Part shown: in pieces, positions 8,568-20,639 of the stretch
How the letters are laid out: each line of letters starts with the position of its first letter
How positions within the stretch are numbered: position 1 is the stretch's first letter
Assembly (NCBI GenBank): GCA_934045075.1
Contig: OW203749.1
Span: forward strand, 3,143,304-3,207,303
Origin: Yponomeuta sedellus
Lineage: Eukaryota; Arthropoda; Insecta; Lepidoptera; Yponomeutidae
Direction: 5' to 3'
DNA length: 64,000 bases
Position numbers and translations under genes: made by a program
The notes under the pieces: generated by a model
What the model was told of the DNA's origin: nothing
The model's input: the letters and a program-made list of their open reading frames with translations, nothing else
The model's database searches: none

Positions 8568-8849
8568 TAAAAACCTATTTAGAGGTTAAAAGTTCCACCC
8601 ATGCCGGAACTCGAACCCGCGACCTCTGGCTATCCGTGCCAGCGTTCTCTCAACTGAGCTAATGGGCGACTCACCGGCATCAGTGAAATTTCGGACCTTT
8701 TTACAATATTCTCTGTATTACGAACAGGCAGCGACATGGGTGGATTTTTTAGCCTCTAAATAGGTTTTCAAACATTTTTCTCTCAATACTATATGGGTGG
8801 AATTTTTAGCCTCTAAATAGGTTTTTAAACATTTTTCTCTCAATACTAT
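8568..8849 (-). repeat. Family A SINE copy with a 57-bp tandem duplication
   Basis: Reverse-oriented tRNA-like copy (AACCCGCGACCTCTGGC, CAACTGAGCTAATGGGCGAC). It is followed by two 57-bp tandem units, 8736-8792 and 8793-8849, each running from ATGGGTGGA to CTCAATACTAT. Confidence 0.8.
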
Positions 8850-9066
8850 TTACGTACTAGACGCTTGCGAGTTATGGCCGTTATTGGTATAGAGCTAAAA
8901 TAGGGAAAGAGTTTTTTGTATGGGAGCACAAATTAAAAAAAAAATATTATCCTCCTAACGCCTAGAGGTAACAATTACTCAGAATTCGAATCTTCTAAAC
9001 CTACGTAGATTATGGAATTAAAATTTTTTTGATTAAGTTAAAAAAGGTTGTTTTCCAGATCTTCTA

Positions 9067-9267
9067 CAGTCTGTCAGCTTTTAGAATATACCTCAGTTGC
9101 TATTGGATAGAATCGGATATATTCGTGTCATAGTTAATTTACATAACTTTTCAAAATAGTGAAGAATGTTTTATACAGACCAAGAAGTAGCAGTACACTC
9201 GTGTTCTTTCGTCGAAAACCGAAGCCTACTCGAAAGCCCGAGGTATATTCTAAAAGCTAATAGACTG
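9067..9267. mobile_element. Tc1/mariner-type MITE, 201 bp
   Basis: Flanked by TA dinucleotides. The 28-bp terminal inverted repeats begin CAGTCTGTCAGCTTTTAGAA and end GCTAATAGACTG, with two mismatches between the arms. A longer relative with the same ends is at 46157-46457. No transposase frame. Confidence 0.8.
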
Positions 9268-9405
9268 TACTTATAGTTCATTGTGGGTGTGAATTAAGAA
9301 AGTTATAGAAAGTCCTCGGTGTAGGACGCCAGGGTTTAGGAGGCTATAATAAATAAATTGGCCGTTTTGCATCTACTTAATAAGATGATTTAGACAGCGT
9401 CCAGT

Positions 9406-9600
9406 GGTATCTTCACTCACATTAGATGGGTGAAGGGACCACTCCGACGCTGTAGTGCCTGGGACATGGTTTTATAGATGGTGTATAGGCTTGCCCAGCA
9501 CCTATACCATCCTGACAGCTTAGTCGGCCTAGCCCACAGGAAAGACTAGTCAATACGTGCGGAGCCAACCAAGCCGCGGGTTTCCTCACGATTTGCGTCA
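9406..9600. repeat. Interspersed repeat, copy 1
   Basis: Shares CAGTGG(T/C)ATCTTCACTCA, GATGGGTGAAGG and CCTATACCATCCTGACAGCT TAGTCGGCC with 53221-53380. Unclassified; probably the 3' region of a LINE or a SINE. Confidence 0.6.
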
Positions 9601-9661
9601 CAGTTAGCGTGTTTTATTGCGACTACAAATTCGCAAATGTACGTAACTATGAAATTAAACA

Positions 9662-9755
9662 AAGTCATTGGTACATGCCCGCACTCGGGATCGAATCTGG
9701 GGCTCTCGCTTGCCAGTCCATGGTTCTACCCACTGAGCTACCACCGCTTCCATAG
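9662..9755 (-). repeat. tRNA-like SINE head, reverse orientation (family F)
   Basis: The reverse strand has a tRNA-like shape (AGCTCAGTGGGTAGAACCAT, B box-like TTCGATCCC), including GGAAGCGGTGGTAGCTCAGT. It resembles the heads at 19563 and 61486. No intact tRNA fold is evident. Confidence 0.5.
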
Positions 9756-9958
9756 CGGCACCAGAAATGCATCATCGTTCATGATGAGGTACAGCCTGAG
9801 CACAGTGAAACAGACAGACACACAAACAGTGACAGTGGAGTCTACCGTTTGTGTACGGAGCCCCGAAAAACAACAAGTAGGAGACGGAAAGCACGGAATA
9901 GTGGAATCATTGAATTTAAATTCAATGGTGGAATAGAGTTTTTATAAAATTAAGTTTG

Positions 9959-10195
9959 ACGGCCTCGATGGCGCAGCGGTTTGGCACGCTGACTGTAAAA
10001 CCGAAGGTCTCGGGTTCGATCTCCGGCCGGGTTAAAGTAGGAAACGAACTTTTCTAGTTTGTCTCGGGTCTCTATGATTTATTGTATTAAATCTGTCGTC
10101 GAGTTAGCACCGATAACACGAGTCATTTAGTTGTACTTAGTATAGGGCTAACGAGATCTGTGTAATATGTCCATGAATATTGTTTTTATATAAAA
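9959..10195 (+). repeat. Family D tRNA-derived SINE, copy 1
   Basis: The head GCCTCGATGGCGCAGCGG..GACTGTAAAACC..GGTTCGAT contains A- and B-box-like motifs and a GTA triplet in the anticodon position. It is followed by a tail with TTTCTAGTTTGTCTCGG and GGGCTAACGAGATCT. The second copy at 58752-58978 matches throughout, which shows this is a SINE rather than a tRNA gene. Confidence 0.8.
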
Positions 10196-10199
10196 TGTT

Positions 10200-12526
10200 T
10201 GTATAAATTTAAGAAAAGCTTAAAACCTGATGTTTAATTCCATGCAAAAAAAAAACAGTTATATATTTAATAACTGGTTATTTTTGCATCGTTATACGCA
10301 ATAGATATTTTTTTTATGTGAAAAGTAGACTCGTGACCAAAAACCTTACTGCGTCAAAGACTCGGTGAAATTCTCAAACTAAGTAAATACATAAGTAACG
10401 ATCTGTCCCGCTCTTTTCTGAGAAATTCGAAGAGACAGCACTACAGTTGACTATTTACTCAGCAAAATTCTCAATTCAGAAACTGGCCCTTAACAAGAGA
10501 AAAGTATTTAAATACACACAAACATAGCACAATTTTTGTTTGGAAGTAAAATGAGATTATTTTATTACTTTTATTAAATACGTATTGGCCCAGTGCGGCC
10601 ATCAGTTAGGGTGTTGCCAACCTTGGGTTTAAAGTTCGAGTCCCTCATTCATCAAGATAATGTTCAATGTTTGAACTGTTTATTTCTTGAATATTCGAAT
10701 GTTTTTTTTCCGTGTTCTCTTGTGATTTTGGGTTATTCGTCGGACTCAATCATGATTGATTCCCGGAACCGGCGTGCGTGCATGCAACCACTTATGAACG
10801 TTGATGTTGTCAGGATCGTGGCAAGTGGCAGTCCCTGGTCTCTGCCTACACTCTGGGATACAGGCGTGAGGTTATGTTACGTGATTCATGTTATATATAC
10901 GTGCCTTTGACGGTTGTTTACCCGCATGGGTAAGACGAAGACGCTAGTCGCACGTTTTAAATGCCCAAAGCCGCGACGTTCCCAGTACATTTACTGTCGA
11001 ATTCTTACATTTTAGTGCAACAAAACGCGTGATTCATGACCTCTAACCGCCCAGGCTTCGTTCTCTGATCACCTGTTTACCTCGGCTTTGTCACAATGTC
11101 TACCGATCCTGAAGTTGCACGTTTACAGAACATCTTGTAATTTAATGCGCAGGATTAGTAGCGACGATGATTATGAGAACGATATGAGTAGATGCAACAT
11201 GTATTACATATCCAACATGCAATTCGCGTCGTCTGTCAGATTTAATAAGGAACAAGATATCGCGCAATATATATCTACAGCCGTTGACTTTCACGACTTT
11301 TAAAAATTACTATTCTTAATTCCTACATTTTTTATTCATTCCATGTTATTATATAAATTATACTTTATTGCACATGAAACATTTAACAGGACATTACATA
11401 AGAAATAACACGTACAAAGGCGAGCTTATCTCTGAAAGAGATTTCTTCCGGTAAACCTTAGAGTCTGAGAAGCAGCAAAAAGCGGGTCTATATACGTGTA
11501 CAAAATATACTACATAACTTTTGAATAATACATGTACTTATATTAATATAACTTACAAACCGTTGTAGTTTATTTGTAGGTAATTTGGGTAATTAACTAA
11601 AACTTCATGTCATTTATTTGTTTCAGCACACACGCTTTGTTAATTTTCTTTAATTTATTTTAAATTACGGCACACCAGAAAAAAAACTGTATAAAGAAAC
11701 AGATCCTAACCGAAAATCAGCGATAACTTGTTGACTCAGAGCTGAGTTAGGTCCCTATTCAGTTATAGTGCTACAAAGTTGTCTGACCCGGCGGTGGAGG
11801 TGTCAAATTTTGTATGGAATCGTTAAGTTTACTATGAGAAAAGGCTCAGATAAGTATGTCGCTCTATATCTACTATTACTCGTAATTCTTTATGATTTTA
11901 ATCAACTGTAAAAATGAATTATCCTTATGTTGGTAATTAACTAAATCTTTACTTTACATAGAGTACGTCAACAAATGCGGTGGGTTGTAAATGTTTGCGA
12001 CCCCGGCATATTAAGTCAGTGAAAGAATTTTTTGCATCGAATTAAAAAAAAGACTTAGTGAAAGTTTATGTAGATATAATAGTTGTACCAATTTCCAACG
12101 TTCATCTAAGAGTTCTATTGTAAATAAAACCTACATATCAGCCGGATTTGTGACGTCAGAAATCCAGCTATGATGAACTTTAGTACACTTTTGACGTCAG
12201 GTGGCGGTGACGTCACACACATAGCAAACCTCATCAAATGATGGTAAATGTAAAATTAAACCTTCATTCTTCAAACATCGACGTTATTATTACTGATTCT
12301 TTATTGCACAAAAGATAGTGTACAGAACATGAACTTAATGCGAATTACACTATCTACCAGTCAACCCGCAGGAGGTGCAGGAGGTACGCGTTATTAAAAG
12401 GTAAAGTTTTCTTCTGTTTAGATAGTCAAGACTGGATTAATGAATACTTTTTTTAACCTACACCTACACTACACATACCTACGCTTACTGAAGATGGAAT
12501 AAAAACATTACCTAATTCTATCTATA
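10200..12526. other. Intronic stretch with LINE tail fragments, no exon seen
   Basis: Mostly AT-rich. About 10733-10885 is a LINE 3' end (CGGCGTGCGTGCATGCAACC, GGATCGTGGCAAGTGGCAGT, GGGATACAGGCGTGAGGTTA). About 11367-11475 and 12300-12385 are LINE 3' UTR pieces (AACAGGACATTACATAAGAA, CTATCTACCAGTCAACCCGC). No conserved coding segment was recognised. Confidence 0.55.
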
Positions 12527-12715
12527 ATATAAAAATTAATCACTGAATGTGTTGGTCAGCCGCAAATCTCGCAAGCAGCTGAACCGATTTCGCTAATTCT
12601 TTTTTTAGAATATTCCTTGAGGTACGGGGATGGTTCTTACGGAGAGAAAAATAAAAAATTAATTAAAGAACCGACTGTTAGGCGGTACGAAGTTCGCTGT
12701 GCCAGTAAGTGATGT
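12527..12715 (+). mobile_element. Helitron-like non-autonomous element, type 2, copy 2
   Basis: Starts TCTATAATATAAAAATTAAT and shares the AGCAGCTGAACCGATTTCGC and TTAGGCGGTACGAAGTTCGC segments with copies 1 and 3. The 3' end (GTGCCAGTAAGT) is slightly degraded. Confidence 0.6.
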
Positions 12716-13069
12716 ATAAATTTACTAAATATTTAATGATCTACCATCCAAATATGTTTATTGAAGAAAAACGTGATAGCTTCAAGTGAAACTAATATAA
12801 AAAAAACCATTGTTTAAAAATTATTACATTTCATAAACCGAATATTTGATTCCTAAAATTGGATACCCGAGACGTTCTGCAACACCGAACTTTCTGCCGG
12901 GGTGGCAGGAAATGCCCGGTAAGTGGAGGAGTGGAGAGCTAAAGGGAGGGAGGAGTTTGCTTATTCAAATCTCCTATCCTATCCCCTATCCTACTGCTAG
13001 CAGTAGGACAATAAATCGGCTAACAAATCATGAAAGAAAGTACGACGTTACTTTTAAAACAGAGCTACT

Positions 13070-13380
13070 AAAAACCTATTTAGAAGCTAAAAATTACACC
13101 CATGCCGGGATTCAAACCCGCGACCTCTGGCTATCAGTGCCAGCGCTCTTTCCAACTGAGCTAATGGGCGACTCACCGGCTTCAGTGAAATTTCGAACCT
13201 CTTTACACTATTCTCTATATTACGTACAGGCAGCGACATCTGGCTTAAGTAAATTTTATCACTTACAGCCCCGAATACCTACATTGCAGTTAGGTTTTTA
13301 CATCGGAATGATATCACTGTACCCACATGATTATACTATTTTTAATGCACTAACCCGTGCTAAGGACAATTTTTTTTTTA
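13070..13380 (-). repeat. Family A SINE, full-length-like copy (left arm of inverted pair)
   Basis: Contains the whole set in reverse order: AACCTATTTAGAAGCTAAAA, tRNA-like module, GTGAAATTTCGAACCTCTTT, GTACAGGCAGCGACATCTGG, ATCGGAATGATATCACTGTA and GCACTAACCCGTGCTAAGGA. It sits head to head with the next copy. Confidence 0.8.
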
Positions 13381-13406
13381 AATAGTAATGTAAATTTATG
13401 TTTAAA

Positions 13407-13655
13407 ATACTGTAATTGATGCAATTTACTTAAGCCAGATGTCGCTGCATGTACGTAATACAGAGAATAGTGTAAAGAGGTTCGAAATTTCACTGATGCC
13501 GGTGAGTCGCCCATTAGCTCAGTTGGAAAGAGCGCTGGCACGAACAGCCAGAGGTCGCGGGTTCGAATCCCGGCATGAGTGGAATTTTAGTCTCGAAAAA
13601 GGTTTAAAAAAAATTGTCCTTAGCACGGGTTAGTGCATTAAAAATAAAAATAGTA
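13407..13655 (+). repeat. Family A SINE copy (right arm of inverted pair)
   Basis: Plus-oriented copy from GCAATTTACTTAAGCCAGAT to the tail TTAGCACGGGTTAGTGCATT. With 13070-13380 it forms a large fold-back of ~185-bp arms, about 165 bp apart. Confidence 0.8.
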
Positions 13656-13723
13656 TTGATCTACTAAAACTAGACTAAAATGAATTTTACAGATTTTCAC
13701 TTTTAGTGATCAACTATTTTAGT

Positions 13724-14085
13724 GAACCTGGAGGGCGAGTTTCACTTTTAGTGATGAAACTATCGTGAACCTGGGGGGCGAGTCACTAAAAAGCATAGTT
13801 GTTCACAGTCATATTAGTCCAGTAATGGTCGTTTCATTCACAGTATCGGTAGTCTAGTAACCCAGGCATTGTAATGGTATAACATAACCCGTGCTACTTA
13901 ACTCGGCGCCTCGCGCGATTTGATCTTCTTCGCAACAGACGCCTATTTCATTTGCGCGGGCTATACCCCTGCATTTACACATTGTACCATTGAATTATTG
14001 TACTGCTATTGTACACTACCAAATTGTCGTGCTTATATCATTCTATTGACAAACTATGTACCTAAGTATTAGACTGAAAAATTGA
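13724..14085 (+). repeat. Interspersed repeat family I, copy 1
   Basis: Shares GTAATGGTCGTTTCATTCAC, GTGCTACTTAACTCGGCGCC TCGCGCGATT and TATCATTCTATTGA with 38330-38640 (plus) and 42175-42420 (minus). Unclassified; no coding frame. Confidence 0.7.
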
Positions 14086-14189
14086 GTAAGTATTGTGGTT
14101 ATAGGTGCAACTGACCAGGGGGGCCGATTCTCGCCCAACGGAATTGAAAGCGTAGACGCAAAATATTCGAATGATTAGCCATTTGTCTG

Positions 14190-14310
14190 CCGGCAGATGC
14201 TGGATGCGGCAAGCTGAAGATAGGGTGCTATGGCGCTCATTAGGGGAGGGCTATTATATGTCCAGCAGTGGACTACATAATATGGCCTGAAGAAGAAGAA
14301 GACATTTGTC
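14190..14310 (+). repeat. RTE LINE 3' tail
   Basis: Contains GCCGGCAGATGCTGGATGCG, GCGCTCATTAGGGGAGGGCT and CAGCAGTGGACTACATAATA. A truncated 3' end without usable coding sequence. Confidence 0.7.
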
Positions 14311-14339
14311 GCATAAAAATAAGATAACTCAACAGTCAT

Positions 14340-14420
14340 TTTACATTACACTATTTTTATTTTTAATGCACTAACCCGTGCATGGGTGAAATTTTTAGCC
14401 TCTAAATAGGTTTTAAAAGT
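14340..14420 (+). repeat. Family A SINE fragment
   Basis: Only the terminal pieces TTTTAATGCACTAACCCGTG and TTTTAGCCTCTAAATAGG are present; the tRNA-like module is deleted. Confidence 0.65.
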
Positions 14421-14642
14421 CATTTTACATATTTATTTTCTAGTTCGATTTCAATCTAGCATGGCGTTCAGAATACCTACAGATTTTGGCTGACGCTCGA
14501 CTTTTTCAGAATGTTATAAGCAGAGTCATATACGACTTAGGTATTCGCTAATGAAGTGAGAATCGGTCGGACACTTCTCACAAAATTACAAGAAAAATTA
14601 TACAATGGATCGTTTAGACACATTGTACTTCAGTGGACAGAC

Positions 14643-14791
14643 CTGAAGTAGGGCTCCGGCAGCGGGTGGTAAAGCGGCGGCGGCGGCGGCGCGTACTCAT
14701 GGTACTGCAGGTGGGGCGGATGGTGCGGCGAGAGATGGTGGGCGTACTCCCGGTGCTCGCCCTCGCCCAGCGAGCCCAGCGCCACCGGCAT
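14643..14791 (-). CDS. Chi: Chip/LDB1 exon A, first recognised coding exon (5' limit uncertain)
   Basis: Open segment beginning at an ATG at 14791 (MPVALGSLGEGEHREYAHHL), continuing through a His/Pro/Tyr-rich stretch to PLPEPYF, and ending TTCAG|GTCTGT. Two bases of an Arg codon carry over to exon B (phase 2), so the joined product reads ...EPYFRRQHAPYF..., comparable to the LEPGIGRHTPY segment of vertebrate LDB1. The frame stays open upstream to at least 14900, so translation could begin farther 5' or the exon may be longer. I chose the ATG because I saw no in-frame ATG upstream and no convincing splice acceptor. Composition is much more GC-rich than the surrounding intron. Confidence 0.72.
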
Positions 14792-14879
14792 GTATGCCAC
14801 TTTGTCACCGGCCCATTGCTGCTGGGGATCGATGGTCACCGCGAGTGATGTAAACGCGCGTCGGTACGTCTGCGTTGTC

Positions 14880-17800
14880 TTTGGTTTTTGTTTCGAGTTG
14901 ATTTGACAGCGTTTTTGGCGGGAGCTTTGGTTTTTTTAATTTTTTATTAGGCGTTTAGTTCACTGGTTTTATAGCACTGGCAATGCTTTGGTGGACTGAA
15001 TAGTCGAGTATTTTTTGGTGACGAGCGTCACGTTACACTATGTACTGTTTTGGAAACAATTTAAATAAGTGATCAAGGTAGCGTTGAGTTTACCATTTCC
15101 TACGGTCAGACACACACAACGAAACGAAATCCAGCTTCAGCGACTGCTTACACCCCGCAAGGTCGAAAGAAAATAATCGATATCGATATGAAACGACACC
15201 TCACAGCACTATTTAACGCGCCATAACACGCGAGATGACAGCCCACTAAAAAGGGTACGTAAAAATGACGCTCAGCGACAACGACACATAAATACACGAA
15301 TAAAATCAATCACAAAACTGCGGAACGACGCGGCGGCCCGAACGCGACTGATAAAAAAGTATTTCGAATTTTTCGCGCGGGAAGCGGTGTCCATCCATGA
15401 CGAAAGGAAATAAGTTCCTTATATACTTAGCGCTGATACGGGATTTTGGCCTTACGTAGTCGGTAATAGCGGCGATAAGGGTGTAGATAGCGTGTCGGCG
15501 CACAGGCGGCTTGGCAACGTCGCGTCAGCTGGCTGCGCTAGTGACGAGGCGCGTTCGGAAAGGTCAACAAGCGGTTACTATTTTTTTTCTCGTTTCTTCA
15601 CTTCTGCTATTTTTGTGTCGAGGATTTTTAGGTTCGACTTTTATTGCAAGAAAGTATCACAACATGAAATTGATGGATTCCTAATGTGCTTTTATAATTA
15701 AAAAAATATACACGATGGAATTAGTAGTAAGTAGTACCTACGTTTGATTAGCTGCATACTCCACGCAAACTATACGAAACTATCAATGGAAAATGTTTCA
15801 AGATCTCAAATAGGTAAGACAAAGACAATAAATTTAAAGTGATTAGATTACCTACGTAGTAAATTATTTACTAAACACATTAAGATAGCGATCTCGTTAC
15901 AAATTCCGTGAATTTTATTGCAACAATAACAATAATCCTACGTGAGTGGAAGAGCGTTAAAATCTCATCTTTAGTCATTAATTATAATTAACATTCACCG
16001 ACGAAAACTTTAAAAGGCAATAAAAAAACTATTAAAAAAATGGCGACGAAAATCTATGCATAAACATGAAGAAGATTACAATATTCGAAAAATAATAAAG
16101 TCTATTGTTTTCACAGCGCGAGGCTCAGCCTAGCGCGACGTTGCCGCCCCGTGCGTTCACGCCATACATTTTACTGTTTCTCCAGTACATAGACGCTCAT
16201 TACGCCTCACGCACACAGCGAAGCGGACGCCGATATTGTTATATCCGTCGCACATAGCTACGTAAAGTACATAGTGCAAGAGGTACATTCCAACGGACAC
16301 AGTAGGTATAACTCTACCTATGTTTGTGATATTATGACGGTGGTGCCATACACAAATCAAACAGATCATCTAATACGCTAATGTATAAGCCTGTTGCCAT
16401 AGGCGAACTCTTTCGAGCACAGTAGTATTAGGATCTGTTTGCACCGCCCTAGATTCCATATCGCACGCCGAAATCACTAAAAAAACCAACAAGATAAATG
16501 TTATTTTCGGTTGAGATGGCACAGATAGATTATAATTTCGAGAAAAGGTCTTGAGGCAGCGTGAAATTTTATTATAGAACCAACTATGTATCTAACACTC
16601 AAAATACAAATATGTATTAAGTATTAAGACTTTTTTTCTCTTAATATTAAATTACAGATTTATTTTATTTTGATGGGGACTTCAACACACAAAAATAAAT
16701 CTCATTTTTAAAGTAAATAATAGCATAACTCCGTGATGTTTGTCACATAAATGATTTTTGATTGGAGATATTCAAGAAAAACATTATTTTCGAAAAACAT
16801 ACTTAAAATCGGATAACAAATAAAAACATTGAATTTTATTTTATCAGTAATTACAAAGTGACTGGAGTAATGAGCGACCTCAAAATCTCTTAGGTTTTAG
16901 GATTAAAAACATGAAGCACAATATCACAAGCGCACTAGCAAAATCCTAACCCAAATTAAATGATACGCCCTCAATTGCTCATTCAGAAAAGCCGACAGAC
17001 ACAACAAATTAACTACACACTTAAAAACTCATTAACCGAGATCACTTCAGACAGTCAAAGATTTTTTTGCTAAAAAGAAAATCCGCACGAAATAGAGATC
17101 GCAAAAACTTGAGTCATCGCGCGTTATCACATCCAGATACACTCATTGATAACACACGAACAGTCTATGGCAATTAGCACTCCACAAGACTTCGAATTAA
17201 TCGCCAAATTAACGCACAGAGCAGAAAAAAATCGCGCCGGAAAAGTTTTTTTTTCAGCACAAGAAATCGGCGACGTGCTAGCGTGCCGTCAGTCACCGCT
17301 GAATGTGTGTCACAACACGGCCGTGTCAATGACTCCGCACTTAGCCGCCACTATGTACTAGTACAACAGAACAAGTACATTTCCACACGAACACGTAAAC
17401 GTTGCGTCTTAGAGACACGTGCCAAATCCGTAGAGGAAATCGCGCCTGAAACTAGCCGCTGTTGTGTGCGGTACGGACGCAGCGTCCGCTGCAACGCGCG
17501 CGTCCCGGCCAATTGCGCGTAAAAACAATACAAATAAAAAAGAAAACCGCCTATCGGTGGAAACGGCCAATCGATAGGCTGAAAAGAGGAAAAAATAAAT
17601 AAATAAAAAAAAACTCAAGCACACGTCACGTTTTCAGTGCCCCAAAAGCATTGAGCGGTAATCGATTCCTATTTTGAAACTGCAGCAGCCGACCGGTAAA
17701 TAAGTTGGAAAAGAGAACGCTAGTGTAAGCCCGGCGCGGCGGCGCGTACACGGCGCCTATGTAATTCAATACATAAGAGAAGTGTGCCGCGCAGTGACGG

Positions 17801-17930
17801 ACGAGTGACGAACTGTCACGCGCTCGGCTGTCTCCGCCGCCGCTCGGCCTTCTCCGCCTCAGAACAATTCGCCGATTAGATTATGTCATAATGATTAGTA
17901 AAAACCAGTTGCCGCGGTCAATCACATCTG
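14880..17930 (-). promoter_or_regulatory. Putative Chip 5' UTR / promoter region with CpG-rich segments
   Basis: DNA 5' of Chip exon A contains two CpG-rich stretches, about 15000-15560 and 17400-17900 (many CGCG, GGCG and CCGCC words), standing out from AT-rich flanks. It is nearly free of the repeats that fill the rest of the window. I infer that the transcription start lies here, probably near one of the CpG clusters. No core promoter element is decisive. Between the clusters (15700-17100) the sequence is AT-rich and appears unique, with no coding exon I can support. Confidence 0.4.
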
Positions 17931-19220
17931 TCTAATTACTAGTACGAAACACGTTTGGCCGGAGCTGTGAACCTTTCGGGTGAAAGGTCGCAGCATAATT
18001 GCCCACATAAAATCAACAAACTCGATGATAAACGATACAAACAACACTGATGTTGGAACAATAATTCGACGAGAAATGCGATGAAAATTGTATATGCCAG
18101 GAGTGATCTTATGATCTACTTTGTCTATTGTTGAAGTGAAAGTGTAGGTGAAAGCTGAGTAGTTTCTTTTCTACGCCCGACCACTTGACGCTCTATTGGC
18201 AGATGCGATGGCTCAAGAAATTGGTCTCCGACTTAAAACTAGAGCGTACCAAAAAGTTCCTACTAGATAAATATTTTTGCCCGACGCGTCGCCAAAATAC
18301 ATCGATAGCTTTCGCTCTTATGTAAACATTGCAAGGCACATCACTATTTTATTTATTACACATTCTTCATTTACAATAGCTGGCGTGGCGCTGGCGAATT
18401 TTTTTTTTATGTCTCCGTTTTTTAAAAGCATATCTGAGACAAACCTAATAACATCCAACAACAAATTTATATAACACCGTGAAAATATAGACCTGTGAGA
18501 AAAATTCCCAAACATAGAAAAATATCTCCATTTTTAGGTTTTTTACAAATTCTCACTTTCGTATAAGGGAAGCGATGATTACTTTGTGATGATCACCTCT
18601 TCATGCGAGGGGACAGAGCGAGACGACGATGATTCGATTCATTAGCAGGAGCGAGACAGCGATACCGGCGTGCGACAAAGAAAAACTTTTCACTGTGTAC
18701 GGCGTGCGTCAGTTCCAACCAAAACACCAAGAAATCCAACGTTGCCGCCAACGATAGTGGAAAAACTTCGCAGCGTTGGCTGAAATTCCGATGTGGAAAC
18801 TGCCAACGTTTGCTGGATAGAAAAAGACGCAGGTGCCGGCGAGTAAAAGGGAAGGCACGGGAGTTTCAGGCGGGTTGGACAGGGATAGAGTTGTCTGTTG
18901 ACGTAGTAGTAGATGAGATGGCTATCAGTAGTTAGGGCGCGACCACAATGGGAAAGGAAATTTTGTGGGAATTCTTAGTAATTATAAAATAATGACCTTT
19001 ATTTTTTTAGCCGCGGGATTTTTAAATTTTTACAACACTCTCAAATTCTAAAAGTAAAATGAAAATAAAGCAATAAAAAAGATAAACTTTAACAGAAAGA
19101 CAAGTAGGCGGGTCCACGCAGTAGTCGGTAGATGATATAGTATTAAATTAGTATATAAATTTGTATTTGTAGTAGTAGGTGTATGGATTGGTTGTAGAGT
19201 TCACGCTGAACTCGGTGGTC
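17930..19220. other. Apparently unique AT-rich DNA upstream of Chip
   Basis: No repeat, RNA gene or convincing exon is seen. Some local GC-rich runs occur near 18600-18860 (many AACG and CGACG words). It may hold Chip upstream regulatory DNA; nothing specific supports this. Confidence 0.4.
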
Positions 19221-19352
19221 GTCGTTACGTTGAGATTAGGTAGAACTTATTAAGGATTTTTTTTACCTCTTGACTGAACGCTAGCTTCTTCTCAAGAAAT
19301 ATGTCCACAGTTGAAAGAGATTTATTGTAATCAGAACACATCCTGTTGACGT

Positions 19353-19510
19353 GGCTGCCTCGTTGGTCTAGCGGTAGCATGTCAATTACCGTGCCGGAAG
19401 TCGTAGGTTCGATTCCCACAGGGGGCCGCAAAGTATAAATGGCTTCAGCCTGGGTGGAATCCAATTTTTATGACGTTCTTGCCTGGTTACCGAAGAAAAG
19501 AGTCGTTAAT
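19353..19510 (+). repeat. Family E tRNA-derived SINE
   Basis: The head GCCTCGTTGGTCTAGCGGTA..GTCGTAGGTTCGATTCC has A/B-box features, followed by AAATGGCTTCAGCCTGGGTG and a tail GACGTTCTTGCCTGGTTACC. Related pieces are at 41117-41159 and 41949-42165. Confidence 0.7.
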
Positions 19511-19562
19511 CAGGGCCCAGACGAGTGATTGTGTTGTGTGAAGGTTATTTATTTATTCAGCG

Positions 19563-19755
19563 CAGCGGTGGTAGCGGATCTGTAGAAAGACGGCATCGCT
19601 TTCGGGAGGTCGCAGGTTCGAAGCCCGGCATGTACCAATGACTTGGTTTTCTCAGTACCGTACGTTTTTGAACTTTTAGTAGCAATACCACTCGCTATCT
19701 GTGAAGGAAAACAGCGTCAGGAAACCTGAGCATCTGAAGTGATCTGAGTGAATTT
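19563..19755 (+). repeat. Family F tRNA-derived SINE, copy 1
   Basis: The head AGCGGTGGTAGCGGATCTGT..GGTCGCAGGTTCGAAGCCC is followed by GGCATGTACCAATGACT, AGTAGCAATACCACTCGC and GGAAAACAGCGTCAGGAAAC. It matches 61486-61735, with fragments at 40375-40450 and 59636-59750. Confidence 0.7.
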
Positions 19756-20252
19756 TTTTTTTAAATTAGTGAATATAACTAATATAAATCGAAAAATATT
19801 AAAACATAAGCCCAGTATTATTTTTTGATTTTTCATACGAATCGACTGCGTTCAGTTTCAAGATTATATGAAAATAAGAATTTTCAACTTTTCCCTATTA
19901 AAAATGCTTAAGTTACCGATACTAAACAGGCGGTTTTAGGTTTCGCGTTAAAAAGAGAAAAAAAAATTCAGAAAAGGTGCTTTTTATTGATTTTATAAAA
20001 CGATCAATTTAGATTTGATGTACGTAGTTTTTTTTTTATTTAACCTTTGGTAAATATCCCACTGCATAGCACAGGCCCTGCTAGAGTAAGGAAGTATTAT
20101 TGAGTAATGAAGGAAAATCCTACGAGGATATGTTAAACGATGTGTCCAATTTAATTGTGGAGTTATAAACGTTTAAGAAAACGTTTAAGTTATTATAACC
20201 AAAATAATACAATTTATTGCAATTATGAATAGTGATCTAATTAATCTAATTA
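19756..20252. other. AT-rich stretch without recognised features
   Basis: No exon, repeat copy or structural element is supported here. Confidence 0.5.
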
Positions 20253-20612
20253 AGAAGCGCTCGTGGCCTAGGCGAACCGAGTGATTGGAATCAATCACTT
20301 GGTGCAACAACAGGCGCGGTCAGGTACAGGATGGGTGAGCGTCCCGTGACTACCGCTAGTGGCATTTTTCCGAGCGCTTCCGTGCTTCGCAAGGCACGTT
20401 AAGCCGTTGGTGCCGGCTGTCATATAATGGCAGTCGTTAAGCCATGTCAGAGGCCTTATGGGCGGCTTGATAACTTCTGACAGTAAGGCCCGCCACTGTC
20501 TTACAATCCTCCAACAACCCGGACTTGGCCCCGTGGTGGAGTATGGCCTAATCTTTCTGCGATGCAGGAATAGACCCGTTCCCCAGCAGTGGGGACATGC
20601 AAGGGTTGACGC
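20253..20612 (+). repeat. Family B interspersed repeat, near full length
   Basis: Runs from AAGCGCTCGTGGCCTAGGCG through GGCGCGGTCAGGTACAGGAT, GTGCTTCGCAAGGCACGTTA and ATGGGCGGCTTGATAACTTC to CAGCAGTGGGGACATGCAAG GGTTGA, about 360 bp. No coding frame; it behaves like a SINE or a LINE 3' region. Confidence 0.8.
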
Positions 20613-20639
20613 GATTTAATTACTTCTTCGCATTAAATT

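Noticed and set aside
9962..10035. tRNA-Tyr-like gene with GTA triplet
   Set aside because: An almost identical copy with the same long tail is at 58755, so it is a SINE head.
12846..13385. 179-residue plus-strand protein
   Set aside because: Most of it lies across a family A SINE copy (reading PTELMGDSPASVKFRTS, which recurs at every minus copy).
17146..17624. Overlapping small open frames upstream of Chip
   Set aside because: No conserved domain or splice context; a CpG-rich promoter region is a better explanation.
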